Positions 43,742 to 52,462 of a stretch of DNA of 64,000 bases are shown here, one piece after another. The translations under genes were made by a program, and so were the position numbers. Each line of letters opens with the position of its first letter. Positions within the stretch are counted from its first letter, which is position 1. The notes below the pieces were generated by a model. The model had not been told where the DNA came from and made no database searches. It worked only from the letters and a program-made list of their open reading frames with translations. This DNA is from Nitrobacter sp. NHB1. GTDB taxonomy: Bacteria; Pseudomonadota; Alphaproteobacteria; Rhizobiales; Xanthobacteraceae. The stretch lies in assembly GCF_036964665.1 (NCBI RefSeq), contig NZ_JBAMDA010000001.1, forward strand, positions 2,580,001 to 2,644,000. The letters run 5' to 3'.

Positions 43742-45168
43742 GACTCCACAACGGCAAGCGGCGACGCCACCGATTCGAGTGGGCGCCGTTCGGCGGCAAT
43801 CCCGTATCGCCAGCCGATCAGTGCGGCGGCGATCATCAATGCCGATCCGAGACAATATCCGACAAACACGCTGTCACGCGAGCCGCTGTCGATCAAGGCG
43901 CCGAACAGCGCAGGACCGGCGACGCCGCCGATTCCTGTCCCGATGGCATAAAACATTGCGATCGCCAGCGCCCGCACCTCAAGCGGAAACGTCTCGCTGA
44001 CGGTCAGATAGGCCGCGCTGGCGGCCGGCGATGCGAAGAAAAAAATCACCATCCACGCGATCGTCTGCGTCTGCGCAGTCAGAACGCCCGCGGCGAAAAG
44101 ATAGCCCGATGCGGCCAGCAAAACGCCGGATATCCCGTAGGTGAAGGCGATCATCGCGCGGCGCCCGACCGTATCGAATAGCCGCCCGAGCAACAGCGGT
44201 CCGAGAAAGTTGCCTGCCGCGAAAGGGAGGAGGTACCAGCCGATCCGGCCCGACGGGATGTTGTAGAAGGTCGACAGCACCAGCGCATAAGTGAAGAAGA
44301 TCGCATTGTAGAAGAACGCCTGGGCGACCATCAGCGCAAGACCGACCAGCGACCGCTGCCGGTATGCGTAGAACAGCGTCCGCGCCACCTCGCGCAGCGG
44401 TGTATGGTCGCGCATTCGAATCCTGATTGTGGGCCAGACACCGTCAGCGGGCGCATCCGAATGGCGAACCGCCATCCGTTCGATGCCGGCGACGATGCCG
44501 GCCGCCTGATCCGGCCGTCCGTGAATCATCAGCCAGCGCGGGCTTTCCGGAATCCATAGCCGCATCACAAACACCACAAGTCCCAGCACTGCGCCGGTCA
44601 GAAACGCAAGCCGCCAGCCCAATTCCGGATCTATCACTTGCGGGTCGAGCAGCACAATCGCGCCGACCGCACCGATGGCCGCGCCGATCCAGAAGCTGCC
44701 GTTGATGGTCAGATCGGTCCATCCGCGGTAACGCGCCGGCACCAGTTCCTGAATCGTCGAGTTGATTGCGGTGTACTCTCCCCCGATGCCTGCACCGGTG
44801 AGAAACCGGAACAGCGCAAAGCTGCCGACGTTCCATGACAGCGCGGTTGCCGCCGTCGCGAGCAGATAGAGCGTCAACGTGACGAAAAAAAGTTTCTTTC
44901 GCCCGATGCGGTCCGTCAACCAGCCGAAGCCCAGTGCCCCGAGCACGGCCCCGACAAGATAGGCGCTGCTGGTGAGGCCAATATCGAGGTTGGTGAAGCG
45001 CAGCGTGGGACTGTCCTTGAGCGCGCCGGATAACGCACCGGTGAGCGTCACCTCCAGCCCATCCAGTATCCAGGTGATTCCGAGGGCGGTTACGACCCGC
45101 GTATGAAACGTGCTCCAGCGCAGGCCGTCGAGACGCGCGGGAATGTCTGTCTCGACGATCCGGTCCAT
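43738..45168 (-). CDS. MFS transporter, sugar or metabolite:H+ symporter type
   Basis: About 476 residues with 12 transmembrane helices. The loop 2-3 motif is GWLTDRIGRKKLF, the first half has ESPRWLM after helix 6, and a matching DTVGRRAMI occurs in the second half. These fit the sugar porter or metabolite:H+ symporter subfamilies. ATG at 45168 follows AGGACCGT; TTG at 45180 is also possible. It is the first gene of the trehalose cluster, so a role in trehalose or related solute movement is plausible but unproven. Confidence 0.85.
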   Translation of the reverse strand: MDRIVETDIPARLDGLRWSTFHTRVVTALGITWILDGLEVTLTGALSGALKDSPTLRFTNLDIGLTSSAYLVGAVLGALGFGWLTDRIGRKKLFFVTLTLYLLATAATALSWNVGSFALFRFLTGAGIGGEYTAINSTIQELVPARYRGWTDLTINGSFWIGAAIGAVGAIVLLDPQVIDPELGWRLAFLTGAVLGLVVFVMRLWIPESPRWLMIHGRPDQAAGIVAGIERMAVRHSDAPADGVWPTIRIRMRDHTPLREVARTLFYAYRQRSLVGLALMVAQAFFYNAIFFTYALVLSTFYNIPSGRIGWYLLPFAAGNFLGPLLLGRLFDTVGRRAMIAFTYGISGVLLAASGYLFAAGVLTAQTQTIAWMVIFFFASPAASAAYLTVSETFPLEVRALAIAMFYAIGTGIGGVAGPALFGALIDSGSRDSVFVGYCLGSALMIAAALIGWRYGIAAERRPLESVASPLAVVES

Positions 45169-45359
45169 ACGGTCCTGCAAGGATGGTCCTTCGATCGGAT
45201 GCTGCCTGACGGGCGCTGTCTTCGGCTGGATCGTGGAAACGCGCAACCCGGCTCCCGAGTTCCCTCGGCCGCACCCGCCGGTTTGAAAATGCGGTTCGCG
45301 TAAGATAAGGTCGCGACGATGCGGGCTGGAATGGCGTTCGACTGTTGGACTGGCGCCGC

Positions 45360-45598
45360 ATGAACATTCGGGTTGCCGTGCTGGCCGTGTCGATGCTGAC
45401 GATGATGCCCGCGATGGCGCCGGCGGGCGCATCGGCCGCGACGGAAAACAGCAGAGTGCGGGTCGCGCTCGTGATCGGCAACGCCAGCTACCCGGACAGC
45501 GCAGCGGCGCTCTCGCGGAAGTTAACCGGGACACCGCCAATGCCAGGCAATGGACCCCTGACATCGTGAAAGAGTTTGCCGGTTACGGCGTGCGCTGA
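45360..45598 (+). pseudogene. caspase-like (peptidase C14) protein, N-terminal remnant
   Basis: A signal peptide (MNIRVAVLAVSML and following) is followed by RVALVIGNASYPDS, the first strand and loop of bacterial caspase-like proteins. The frame then breaks near 45515: a shifted frame reads DTANARQWTPDIVKEFAGYGV and ends at 45598, matching the next helix loosely. The rest of the domain is missing. A complete homologue lies at 54613. Both are next to short export-adaptor genes. Confidence 0.65.
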
Positions 45599-45688
45599 AG
45601 CGTTTCCCCAAAATCGGGACACTGGAACCGAAAGGGTTTCGATTGCCACCGTATCGACGCAGCGACGCGCCAATGAGAGAATTGCAAG

Positions 45689-46615
45689 GTGAGGCGACTT
45701 TCGGATTCTGGCTATGGAGCGCGATGCGTGCGTGAGGTCGCCTGCGGCCTGTTTTTCGGCGTGCTGGCGGCGACGATCGGTGTCGTGAGCCCGTCGCGGT
45801 CCGCCGACGACAGCGGGCCGTCAGGAAGCGCTCTCGTGACCGTCGCCCGCGCGACCAACGCCTGCTTTTCCGACATGGTCCGCGTGACCGGCTTCGTGGT
45901 CCCGCGCCAGCAAGCGGTGGTCAGCCCGGACCAGGAGGGATCGCGCGTGACCGCGGTGCTGGTCCGCGAGGGCGACATCGTCACGCTGAATCAGGAACTG
46001 GCGAAACTGACGCCGCCACCGGGGAGCAAATCGCGATCGATCGTCCTGCGTGCGCCCGCGGCCGGACTGGTCACGGAGGTTCGCACCGCCGTCGGAGCGC
46101 CGGCTTCGCCGCAGGCCGGGCCGATGTTTCGAATTGCGATCAACAACGAGGTCGAGCTGGATGCCGAGGTGCCTTCGATCCAAGTGCTCAAGCTCAATCC
46201 GGGCGCAAGCGCGCGCGTCAGCCGCGAGGACGGGCCCGACCTGGTCGGGCGCGTCCGGCTGGTGTCGCCGGTAATCGATCGCAAGACCCAGATGGGTCAC
46301 GTCCGGCTGTCCCTGGCCAAAGATCCGACCTTAAGAATCGGAATGTTCGCCCGCGCCAGCATCGACGCCAGGCGCAGTTGCGGCGTGGCCGTTCCCCGCT
46401 CCGCGATCGATCACCTGACTGTTCAGGTGGTCAACGGAGATATCGTGGAGACGCGGCGCGTTCGCATCGGATTGACCTCCGACACCGACACCGAAATCCT
46501 CGAAGGGTTGAAAGTCGGCGAAATCGTCGTCGCCGATGCCGGCACCTCGCTGCATGACGGCGACCGGGTCAGGACGATGTTTGCGGATGACCTCGATCGG
46601 TCGCGGGTACGTTGA
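45689..46615 (+). CDS. short efflux RND periplasmic adaptor protein
   Basis: 308 residues. A signal peptide ends near SRSADD at residue 36. Two half-lipoyl segments flank a very short middle (VTAVLVREGDIVTLNQELAKL and RAPAAGLVTEV), with no long coiled-coil hairpin as in AcrA or MdtA. A beta-barrel domain and a membrane-proximal domain follow (KTQMGHVRLSL, EILEGLKVGEIVV). GTG at 45689. Its stop overlaps the pump gene (TGATG), so adaptor and pump form one operon. The missing hairpin suggests a different outer-membrane partner contact. Confidence 0.85.
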   Translation: MRRLSDSGYGARCVREVACGLFFGVLAATIGVVSPSRSADDSGPSGSALVTVARATNACFSDMVRVTGFVVPRQQAVVSPDQEGSRVTAVLVREGDIVTLNQELAKLTPPPGSKSRSIVLRAPAAGLVTEVRTAVGAPASPQAGPMFRIAINNEVELDAEVPSIQVLKLNPGASARVSREDGPDLVGRVRLVSPVIDRKTQMGHVRLSLAKDPTLRIGMFARASIDARRSCGVAVPRSAIDHLTVQVVNGDIVETRRVRIGLTSDTDTEILEGLKVGEIVVADAGTSLHDGDRVRTMFADDLDRSRVR

Positions 46616-49600
46616 TGGCCCTCAATGTTTCCGCCTGGTCGATTCGACACCCGCTCCCGTCCGTCCTCTTCTCGATCATTCTGCTGGCGCTGGGCTGGGT
46701 CAGCTTCACCAAGCTCGCCATCACGCGGCTGCCGAGCGCGGATATCCCCGTGATCTCGGTGGCGGTCTCGCAGTTCGGCGCCGCGCCGGCGGAACTGGAG
46801 GCGCAGGTCACCAAGACCATCGAGGACGGCGTCTCGGGCGTCGAGGGCGTCCGGCATATTTCATCGTCGATCACCGACGGCCTATCGCTGACCACGATCC
46901 AGTTCGCGCTGGAGACCAATACCGACCGGGCGCTGAACGACGTCAAGGACGCCGTGACCCGGGTTCGCGCCAATCTCCCGCAGAACGTCAACGAGCCGCT
47001 GATCCAGCGCGTCGACGTCATCGGATTGCCGATCGTCACCTATGCCGCGATCTCGCCGGGCAAGACGCCCGAGCAACTGTCGTATTTCGTCGACGACGTG
47101 GTCAAGCGGGCGCTGCAGGGGGTGCGCGGCGTCGCCCAGGTCGAACGCATCGGCGGTGTCGAACGCGAAATCCTGGTGTCGCTCGATCCGGACCGCCTGC
47201 GCGCGTCGGGTCTGACGGCGGTCGATGTCAGCCAGCGCCTGCGCAGCATCAACGTCGATGTCGCCGGGGGACGGGCGGAAATCGGCCGGAACGATCAGGT
47301 CATCCGGACCCTTGCAGGCGCCAAGACCATCAACGAGCTGGCGGGAACGATGATCTCGCTGCCGGCCGGCGGCGAGCTGCGGCTCGACGATCTCGGCACA
47401 GTGACCGACACCATCGCGGCCCGCCGGACCTTCGCCCGCTTCAATGGCGAGCCGGTCGTCGCGCTCGGCATCAAGCGCTCCAAGGGAGCGAGCGACGTCG
47501 TGGTGGCGAAGGCCGTGCAGGAGCGGATCGACGCGCTGAAAGAGCAATACCCCGACGTCGATCTGAAGCTGATCGACACCTCTGTCGCGTTCACCAAAGG
47601 CAACTATGACGCGGCGATCTCGACCCTGTTCGAGGGCGCGATTCTCGCCGTCATCGTCGTCTTCCTGTTTCTTCGCGACATCCGCGCCACCGTCATCGCC
47701 GCGATCTCGCTGCCGCTGTCAATTTTTCCTGCCTTCTGGGCGATGGACATGCTCGGCTTCTCGCTGAACCTGGTCAGCTTCCTCGCCATTACATTGTCAA
47801 CCGGCATTCTCGTCGACGACGCCATCGTCGAGATCGAGAACATCGTGCGCCACATGCGGATGGGCAAATCGGCCTACCGCGCCGCGCTGGAAGCCGCCGA
47901 CGAAATCGGCCTCGCGGTGATCGCGATCAGCCTCACCATTATTGCGATCTTCGCGCCGGCGAGCTTCATGTCCGGCATCGCCGGGCAGTTCTTCAAGCAG
48001 TTCGGCATCACCGTGTCGGTGCAGGTGTTCTTCTCGCTGCTGGCCGCGCGTTTCGTGACGCCGGTGCTCGCCGCTTATTTCATGAAAGATCATCCGCACG
48101 AGGCTCCGCAGCCCGGCCCCGTGCTGCGCGCCTATGCCAGCCTCGTGACCTGGTCGGTGCGGCACTACATCATTACGGTTCTGATCGGATTTGCGGTCTT
48201 CGCGGCCTCGATCTGGAGCATCAAGCTGCTGCCGCGGGGCTTTTTGCCGGCGCAGGACACCGCACACTCGCTGCTGGTGATGGAGCTGCCGCCGGGATCG
48301 CAGCTCGCTTATACCGAGAAGGTGACGGAAAATATCGCGGCGCGGCTGCGCAAGCGGCCGGAGGTGAAAAGCGTATTCGTTGACGGCGGACGCGTGCCGC
48401 CCGGACTTCAGGAGGTGCGCCGCGCATCCCTGATCATCAACTATACACCCAAGCAAGACCGCAGCATCACCCAGCGCGAACTCGAACTCTCGATCGGACA
48501 GGAACTCAAAAGCGTTCCCGACATCCGTTACTGGTTCCTCGACGAGAACGGCCTGCGCGCGGTCTCGCTCGTGGTGACCGGACCCGACATCGGCATCGTC
48601 GGCAATGTCGCAAGCGAGCTAGCGACGCAGATGAAGCGCATTCCGCTGCTCGCCAACATCACGCCCGAGACCTCGCTCGACCGCCCCGAACTGCGGATCC
48701 AGCCGCGCGCGGATCTCGCCGCGCGCCTTGGCGTCTCGACCGAGCAGTTGTCGCAAACCATTCGCGTCGCAACGATCGGCGACGTCGGCCCGGCGCTGGC
48801 GAAGTTCGATGCCGGCGACCGCCAGGTTCCGATCCGCGTGCAACTCGAAGACAGTGCCCGCGCCGATCTGAAGATGCTGGAGCAGATGCGCGTGCCGGTC
48901 GGCGGCGGCCGCGGTCATGTCCCGCTGTCCGTCGTCGCCGATATCAGGCTGGATCAGGGTCCGACCAGCATCAACCGCTACGACCGCCAGCGCCAGGCCA
49001 CCGTCGCGGCCGACCTCGTCGGCACCGCCGCGCTCGGCGACGCGACCAAGAGGATCAACGAACTGCCCGTGATGAAGACCCTGCCGAAGGGCGTGACGGT
49101 CAATCCCTCCGGCGACGCCGAGAGCCTGAACGAGTTGTCGGAAGGATTTGCCACCGCGATCACGGCGGGGCTGATGATGGTTTATGCCGTGCTGGTGCTG
49201 CTGTTCGGCACCTTCCTGCAACCGATCACCATTCTGTTCTCGCTGCCGCTGTCGATCGGCGGCGCGATCATGGCCCTGCTGCTCACCGGCAAGCAGCTTA
49301 CGACGCCGGTCTGGATCGGCATCCTGATGCTGATGGGCATCGTCACCAAGAACGCCATCATGCTGGTGGAGTTCGCCATCGAATCGATTCGCGCCGGCCG
49401 CGCGCGGGAAGAGGCGATCATCGATGCCGGCATGAAACGCGCGCGCCCGATCGTGATGACCACCGTTGCGATGGTCGCCGGCATGATGCCGAGCGCGCTG
49501 GCGTTTGGCGCCGGCGGTGAATTCCGCTCGCCGATGGCGCTGGCGGTGATCGGCGGTCTGCTGTTTTCGACGATCCTGTCGCTGGTGTTCGTCCCCGCGA

Positions 49601-49737
49601 TGTTCCTGATGATGGACGACGTCGGCGCCTTCATCTGGCGCTACGGCAAGCGGTTGTTGACCTCGGGCACTGAAGTCGCCGATCCGTCCGCGGCCCAACA
49701 CGAACCGCCGAATGTCCGGTTGCCCGGCGCAGAATAG
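46615..49737 (+). CDS. RND efflux transporter permease (HAE1 type)
   Basis: 1040 residues with 12 transmembrane helices and two large periplasmic loops. The helix 4 proton relay shows the paired aspartates in GILVDDAIVEIENI near residue 400, and the helix 10-11 region has GIVTKNAIMLVEFAIE. It belongs to the AcrB/MexB-like superfamily, closer to hydrophobe/amphiphile types. The substrate is unknown. ATG at 46615 overlaps the adaptor stop. A second RND set (mdtABC-like) lies at 56.9 kb. Confidence 0.92.
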   Translation: MALNVSAWSIRHPLPSVLFSIILLALGWVSFTKLAITRLPSADIPVISVAVSQFGAAPAELEAQVTKTIEDGVSGVEGVRHISSSITDGLSLTTIQFALETNTDRALNDVKDAVTRVRANLPQNVNEPLIQRVDVIGLPIVTYAAISPGKTPEQLSYFVDDVVKRALQGVRGVAQVERIGGVEREILVSLDPDRLRASGLTAVDVSQRLRSINVDVAGGRAEIGRNDQVIRTLAGAKTINELAGTMISLPAGGELRLDDLGTVTDTIAARRTFARFNGEPVVALGIKRSKGASDVVVAKAVQERIDALKEQYPDVDLKLIDTSVAFTKGNYDAAISTLFEGAILAVIVVFLFLRDIRATVIAAISLPLSIFPAFWAMDMLGFSLNLVSFLAITLSTGILVDDAIVEIENIVRHMRMGKSAYRAALEAADEIGLAVIAISLTIIAIFAPASFMSGIAGQFFKQFGITVSVQVFFSLLAARFVTPVLAAYFMKDHPHEAPQPGPVLRAYASLVTWSVRHYIITVLIGFAVFAASIWSIKLLPRGFLPAQDTAHSLLVMELPPGSQLAYTEKVTENIAARLRKRPEVKSVFVDGGRVPPGLQEVRRASLIINYTPKQDRSITQRELELSIGQELKSVPDIRYWFLDENGLRAVSLVVTGPDIGIVGNVASELATQMKRIPLLANITPETSLDRPELRIQPRADLAARLGVSTEQLSQTIRVATIGDVGPALAKFDAGDRQVPIRVQLEDSARADLKMLEQMRVPVGGGRGHVPLSVVADIRLDQGPTSINRYDRQRQATVAADLVGTAALGDATKRINELPVMKTLPKGVTVNPSGDAESLNELSEGFATAITAGLMMVYAVLVLLFGTFLQPITILFSLPLSIGGAIMALLLTGKQLTTPVWIGILMLMGIVTKNAIMLVEFAIESIRAGRAREEAIIDAGMKRARPIVMTTVAMVAGMMPSALAFGAGGEFRSPMALAVIGGLLFSTILSLVFVPAMFLMMDDVGAFIWRYGKRLLTSGTEVADPSAAQHEPPNVRLPGAE

Positions 49738-49786
49738 TCCGCAGCGCTACGCGTTGCGTGCCAACCCCATAGTCCGAGATGGCAAG

Positions 49787-51700
49787 ATGAGAGCATTGAA
49801 AATCGCAGGCGCCGTCGCAATCTGCCTGATCGCGCTCGGGATCGTGCTGCTCGTGACCGGTATCCCCTCCAGTTTCATCGCCTCGCTCGCGCGGGACCGG
49901 ATCGAACGCGAGACCGGTTACCGGATCGCGATCAACGGCAAGGCCACGATCGATGTATGGCCGTCGTTCAGCCTCGTGCTGCACAATGTCACGCTCGAAA
50001 GTCCCGGGAACGCCGCGACCGATGTGCAGCTTGCCGTGGGGGACGTCCGCGCCGCTCTCGAATTTCCGAGCCTTTTGTCGGGAACTCCGAAAATATCGGA
50101 ACTGACGATCGACCATCCGACGCTGCGGCTGCCGCTGCTGCGCGAACGCACCAATATCCCGTCTCGGCCGGCCAGCTCGGACGATACGGCGGAAGACGAC
50201 ACGGCATTTCCAATCGACCGGGTGACGGTTTCCAACGGCACGATCGTTTTTTTCGATCCGCAAACCGGCTCGGAAAACCGGGTCGGCGACGTTAACGCGA
50301 GCGCGATTCTCAGTGCCGACCGGACAATCAACATCGCTGGCGATGCGCACCCCGGGCATCATTCGCTGAAGTTCACGATCAAGGCGACACCGCCCGCAGG
50401 TCCGCTCGGGCGTCGGAATATCCCGACGGAACTGACGCTTGACGTTCCCGGCCTGCTGATGCGCGAATTGACCGCCAGGGCCGAGGTCCGGATCAACGGG
50501 CGGACGCTTCTCATCAATGGCCTGTCGGGATCGCTCGACGACGGCAAGTTCAGCGGCTGGGCATCGGTCGATCTGGCGAGCAAGCCGTTGGTGAAGGTCG
50601 ATCTCGATTTTCAGCGGCTCGATGTTGGCGCGGCGCCGCGCCAGCCGACTCCCGTACCGCAATCGGGTGCGCAGCCGTGGAGCAATGCGCCGTTCGATAT
50701 CAGCGGGCTGAACTACGTCGATGCGACGGTGAGGATTTCCGCGGCCGAACTGAATATCGGGGAAGGGCGCTTTGCGCCGGCCGCGGGCAACGCCACCATC
50801 GCCAGCGGCGTGCTGAAGACCTCATTGTCGAACCTTGGCGCATATGACGGGCAAGTCAATGGTATCCTGTCGATCGATGCGTCCACAAACAATCCGTCCT
50901 ACGCGCTCCGGGCCAACGTGACCGGCGTTCGCGCGCTGCCGCTGCTGTCGAGCCTTGCGGATTTCTCCACTGTCGATGGCAGGATGCGGGCGACGGCCGA
51001 CGTGCGGGGCACCGGCGACAATTTGCGTGCGATCATGGCGAGCCTGACTGGAACAGCTTCGATCGACGTCCGCGACGGTGCGATCCGCAATCTCAACATC
51101 GCCAAAATGATCCGCGCGTTGACGTCGGGCACCCTGTCGGGATGGCAGGAGCGCCCGGACCAGACCACCGACCTGTCGCAACTCAGCGCGACCGCAACCA
51201 TCGCGAAAGGACAGGCCGCCACCACCGACCTGTTTCTGGCCGGGCCGCTGGTGCGGATGACCGGCGCCGGCACTGTCGATCTCGCCTCGAAGACGCTGGC
51301 TTTCCGGGTCGAGCCGAAACTCGTCATGACCGCGGAGGGTCAAGGAGGGCGCGCCGATCCAATTGGTCTCGGCATTCCGGTCGTCGTGCAGGGGCCGTGG
51401 AGCGAGCCGCGCATCTATCCGGATGTGGCGGGTATTCTGGACGATCCCGGCGCGGCCTATGCGAAGCTCCGGGAATTGGGACAGGGCCTGTTCGGCCAGA
51501 GCGGACTTGGAAGGTCTGACAAATCCGGCCCCAATCTCGGAGAGACTCTTGATACCTTGATCCGGCAGGGTCTCGGCGCCGGCACGGGCGGACCGCCCGC
51601 TTCCGGCCGGCCATCCCAGGGTCAACCGTCCCAAGACAAGCCGTCCCAGGACAAGTCCCCGCCCATCGACGACATCATGAAGAAGCTGTTCGGCCGCTAG
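49787..51700 (+). CDS. AsmA family protein
   Basis: 637 residues. One N-terminal helix (about 5-25, ending TGIPSSFIAS) anchors it, followed by the AsmA domain start RIERETGYRIAINGKATIDVWPS and a C-terminal AsmA_2-type part (RATADVRGTGDNLRAIMASLTG, GTASIDVRDGAIRNLNI). The last 60 residues are a Gln/Pro/Ser-rich tail with SQGQPSQDKPSQDK repeats. AsmA proteins take part in lipid handling between membranes. It is 49 bases after the pump gene, so it may share the transcript. Confidence 0.86.
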   Translation: MRALKIAGAVAICLIALGIVLLVTGIPSSFIASLARDRIERETGYRIAINGKATIDVWPSFSLVLHNVTLESPGNAATDVQLAVGDVRAALEFPSLLSGTPKISELTIDHPTLRLPLLRERTNIPSRPASSDDTAEDDTAFPIDRVTVSNGTIVFFDPQTGSENRVGDVNASAILSADRTINIAGDAHPGHHSLKFTIKATPPAGPLGRRNIPTELTLDVPGLLMRELTARAEVRINGRTLLINGLSGSLDDGKFSGWASVDLASKPLVKVDLDFQRLDVGAAPRQPTPVPQSGAQPWSNAPFDISGLNYVDATVRISAAELNIGEGRFAPAAGNATIASGVLKTSLSNLGAYDGQVNGILSIDASTNNPSYALRANVTGVRALPLLSSLADFSTVDGRMRATADVRGTGDNLRAIMASLTGTASIDVRDGAIRNLNIAKMIRALTSGTLSGWQERPDQTTDLSQLSATATIAKGQAATTDLFLAGPLVRMTGAGTVDLASKTLAFRVEPKLVMTAEGQGGRADPIGLGIPVVVQGPWSEPRIYPDVAGILDDPGAAYAKLRELGQGLFGQSGLGRSDKSGPNLGETLDTLIRQGLGAGTGGPPASGRPSQGQPSQDKPSQDKSPPIDDIMKKLFGR

Positions 51701-51751
51701 CTGTGAGGTTGCATTCGCAATGACGGGGCGATACCGATCCCGCCTGAGCAT

Positions 51752-52366
51752 CTACCACATCGTCTGCCGCGCGCGCTCCAGCCACGTCCTGTCATAGTCC
51801 TCGCCGCCAACCCGATCTTTGCTCATTTCCGAAAGGATTTGACCCGGCGTCGGCAGGCTCTTGGGATCGACGCGCCTGTCGGGATCCCAGAGGTGCGAGC
51901 GGATGATGGCGCGCGCGCACTGAAAGTAGATTTCCTCCACAGTCATGACCACGACCGAACGGGGCGTTTTGCCCTCGACCCCGAACGACGCCAGCAGATC
52001 GGGATCGGCGGACACCAGCGCGCGGCCGTTGATGCGCAGGGTGGTGCCGGACCCCGGGATCAGAAACAACAGCGCCGCTCTGGGATCGCGTATGAGATTC
52101 CGCAGCGAATCGATGCGGTTGTTGCCGCGCCGATCCGGCATGATCAGCGTGTGGTCGTCGTGAACGCGGACGAAGCCCGGCAGATCGCCGCGCGGCGAGC
52201 AATCGAGCCCTTCCTGGCCGCAGGTCGCCAATATCGCGAAGGGTGAACTTTCGATCAGCGCGCGATAGGACGGCGTGATCCGCTGCGCCACCTTGATGGT
52301 CGCCGCCTCGCCGGGCTGGCCGTAAATAGCCTCGAGCTGTTCGATCGTCTCGATGGCGGTCACCAC
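51752..52366 (-). CDS. pyridoxamine 5'-phosphate oxidase family flavoprotein (MSMEG_1061-like)
   Basis: 204 residues with a PNPOx-type split-barrel fold: FAILATCGQEGLDCSPRGD near residue 38, LIMPDRRGNNRIDSLRNL near 75, and AALLFLIPGSGTTLRINGRA near 98. The family binds FMN and occurs widely with unknown substrates. It is convergent with the AsmA gene and stands alone on the minus strand, upstream of no close partner. Confidence 0.85.
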   Translation of the reverse strand: MVTAIETIEQLEAIYGQPGEAATIKVAQRITPSYRALIESSPFAILATCGQEGLDCSPRGDLPGFVRVHDDHTLIMPDRRGNNRIDSLRNLIRDPRAALLFLIPGSGTTLRINGRALVSADPDLLASFGVEGKTPRSVVVMTVEEIYFQCARAIIRSHLWDPDRRVDPKSLPTPGQILSEMSKDRVGGEDYDRTWLERARQTMW

Positions 52367-52462
52367 AATTGCTGCTCCCTTGCGTTGAGACGGCCTTTTT
52401 CCGCAGTTAACGGCCCGAGCAGATTGTATACAGCGAGGTGCGCGTCTGCGAAACCACGAGAC

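Noticed and set aside
48619-49701. Minus-strand 360-codon open frame opposite the RND pump gene
   Set aside because: His/Asp/Arg-rich shadow caused by codon bias of the opposite strand; no family similarity. The same holds for minus-strand frames opposite mdtB (58436-60082) and mdtC (61213-62211).
45689-49737. Heavy-metal (CusA-type) assignment for the adaptor and pump
   Set aside because: The pump lacks the methionine pairs and helix 4 pattern of metal exporters that I would expect; the HAE1 type fits better, and the substrate stays open.
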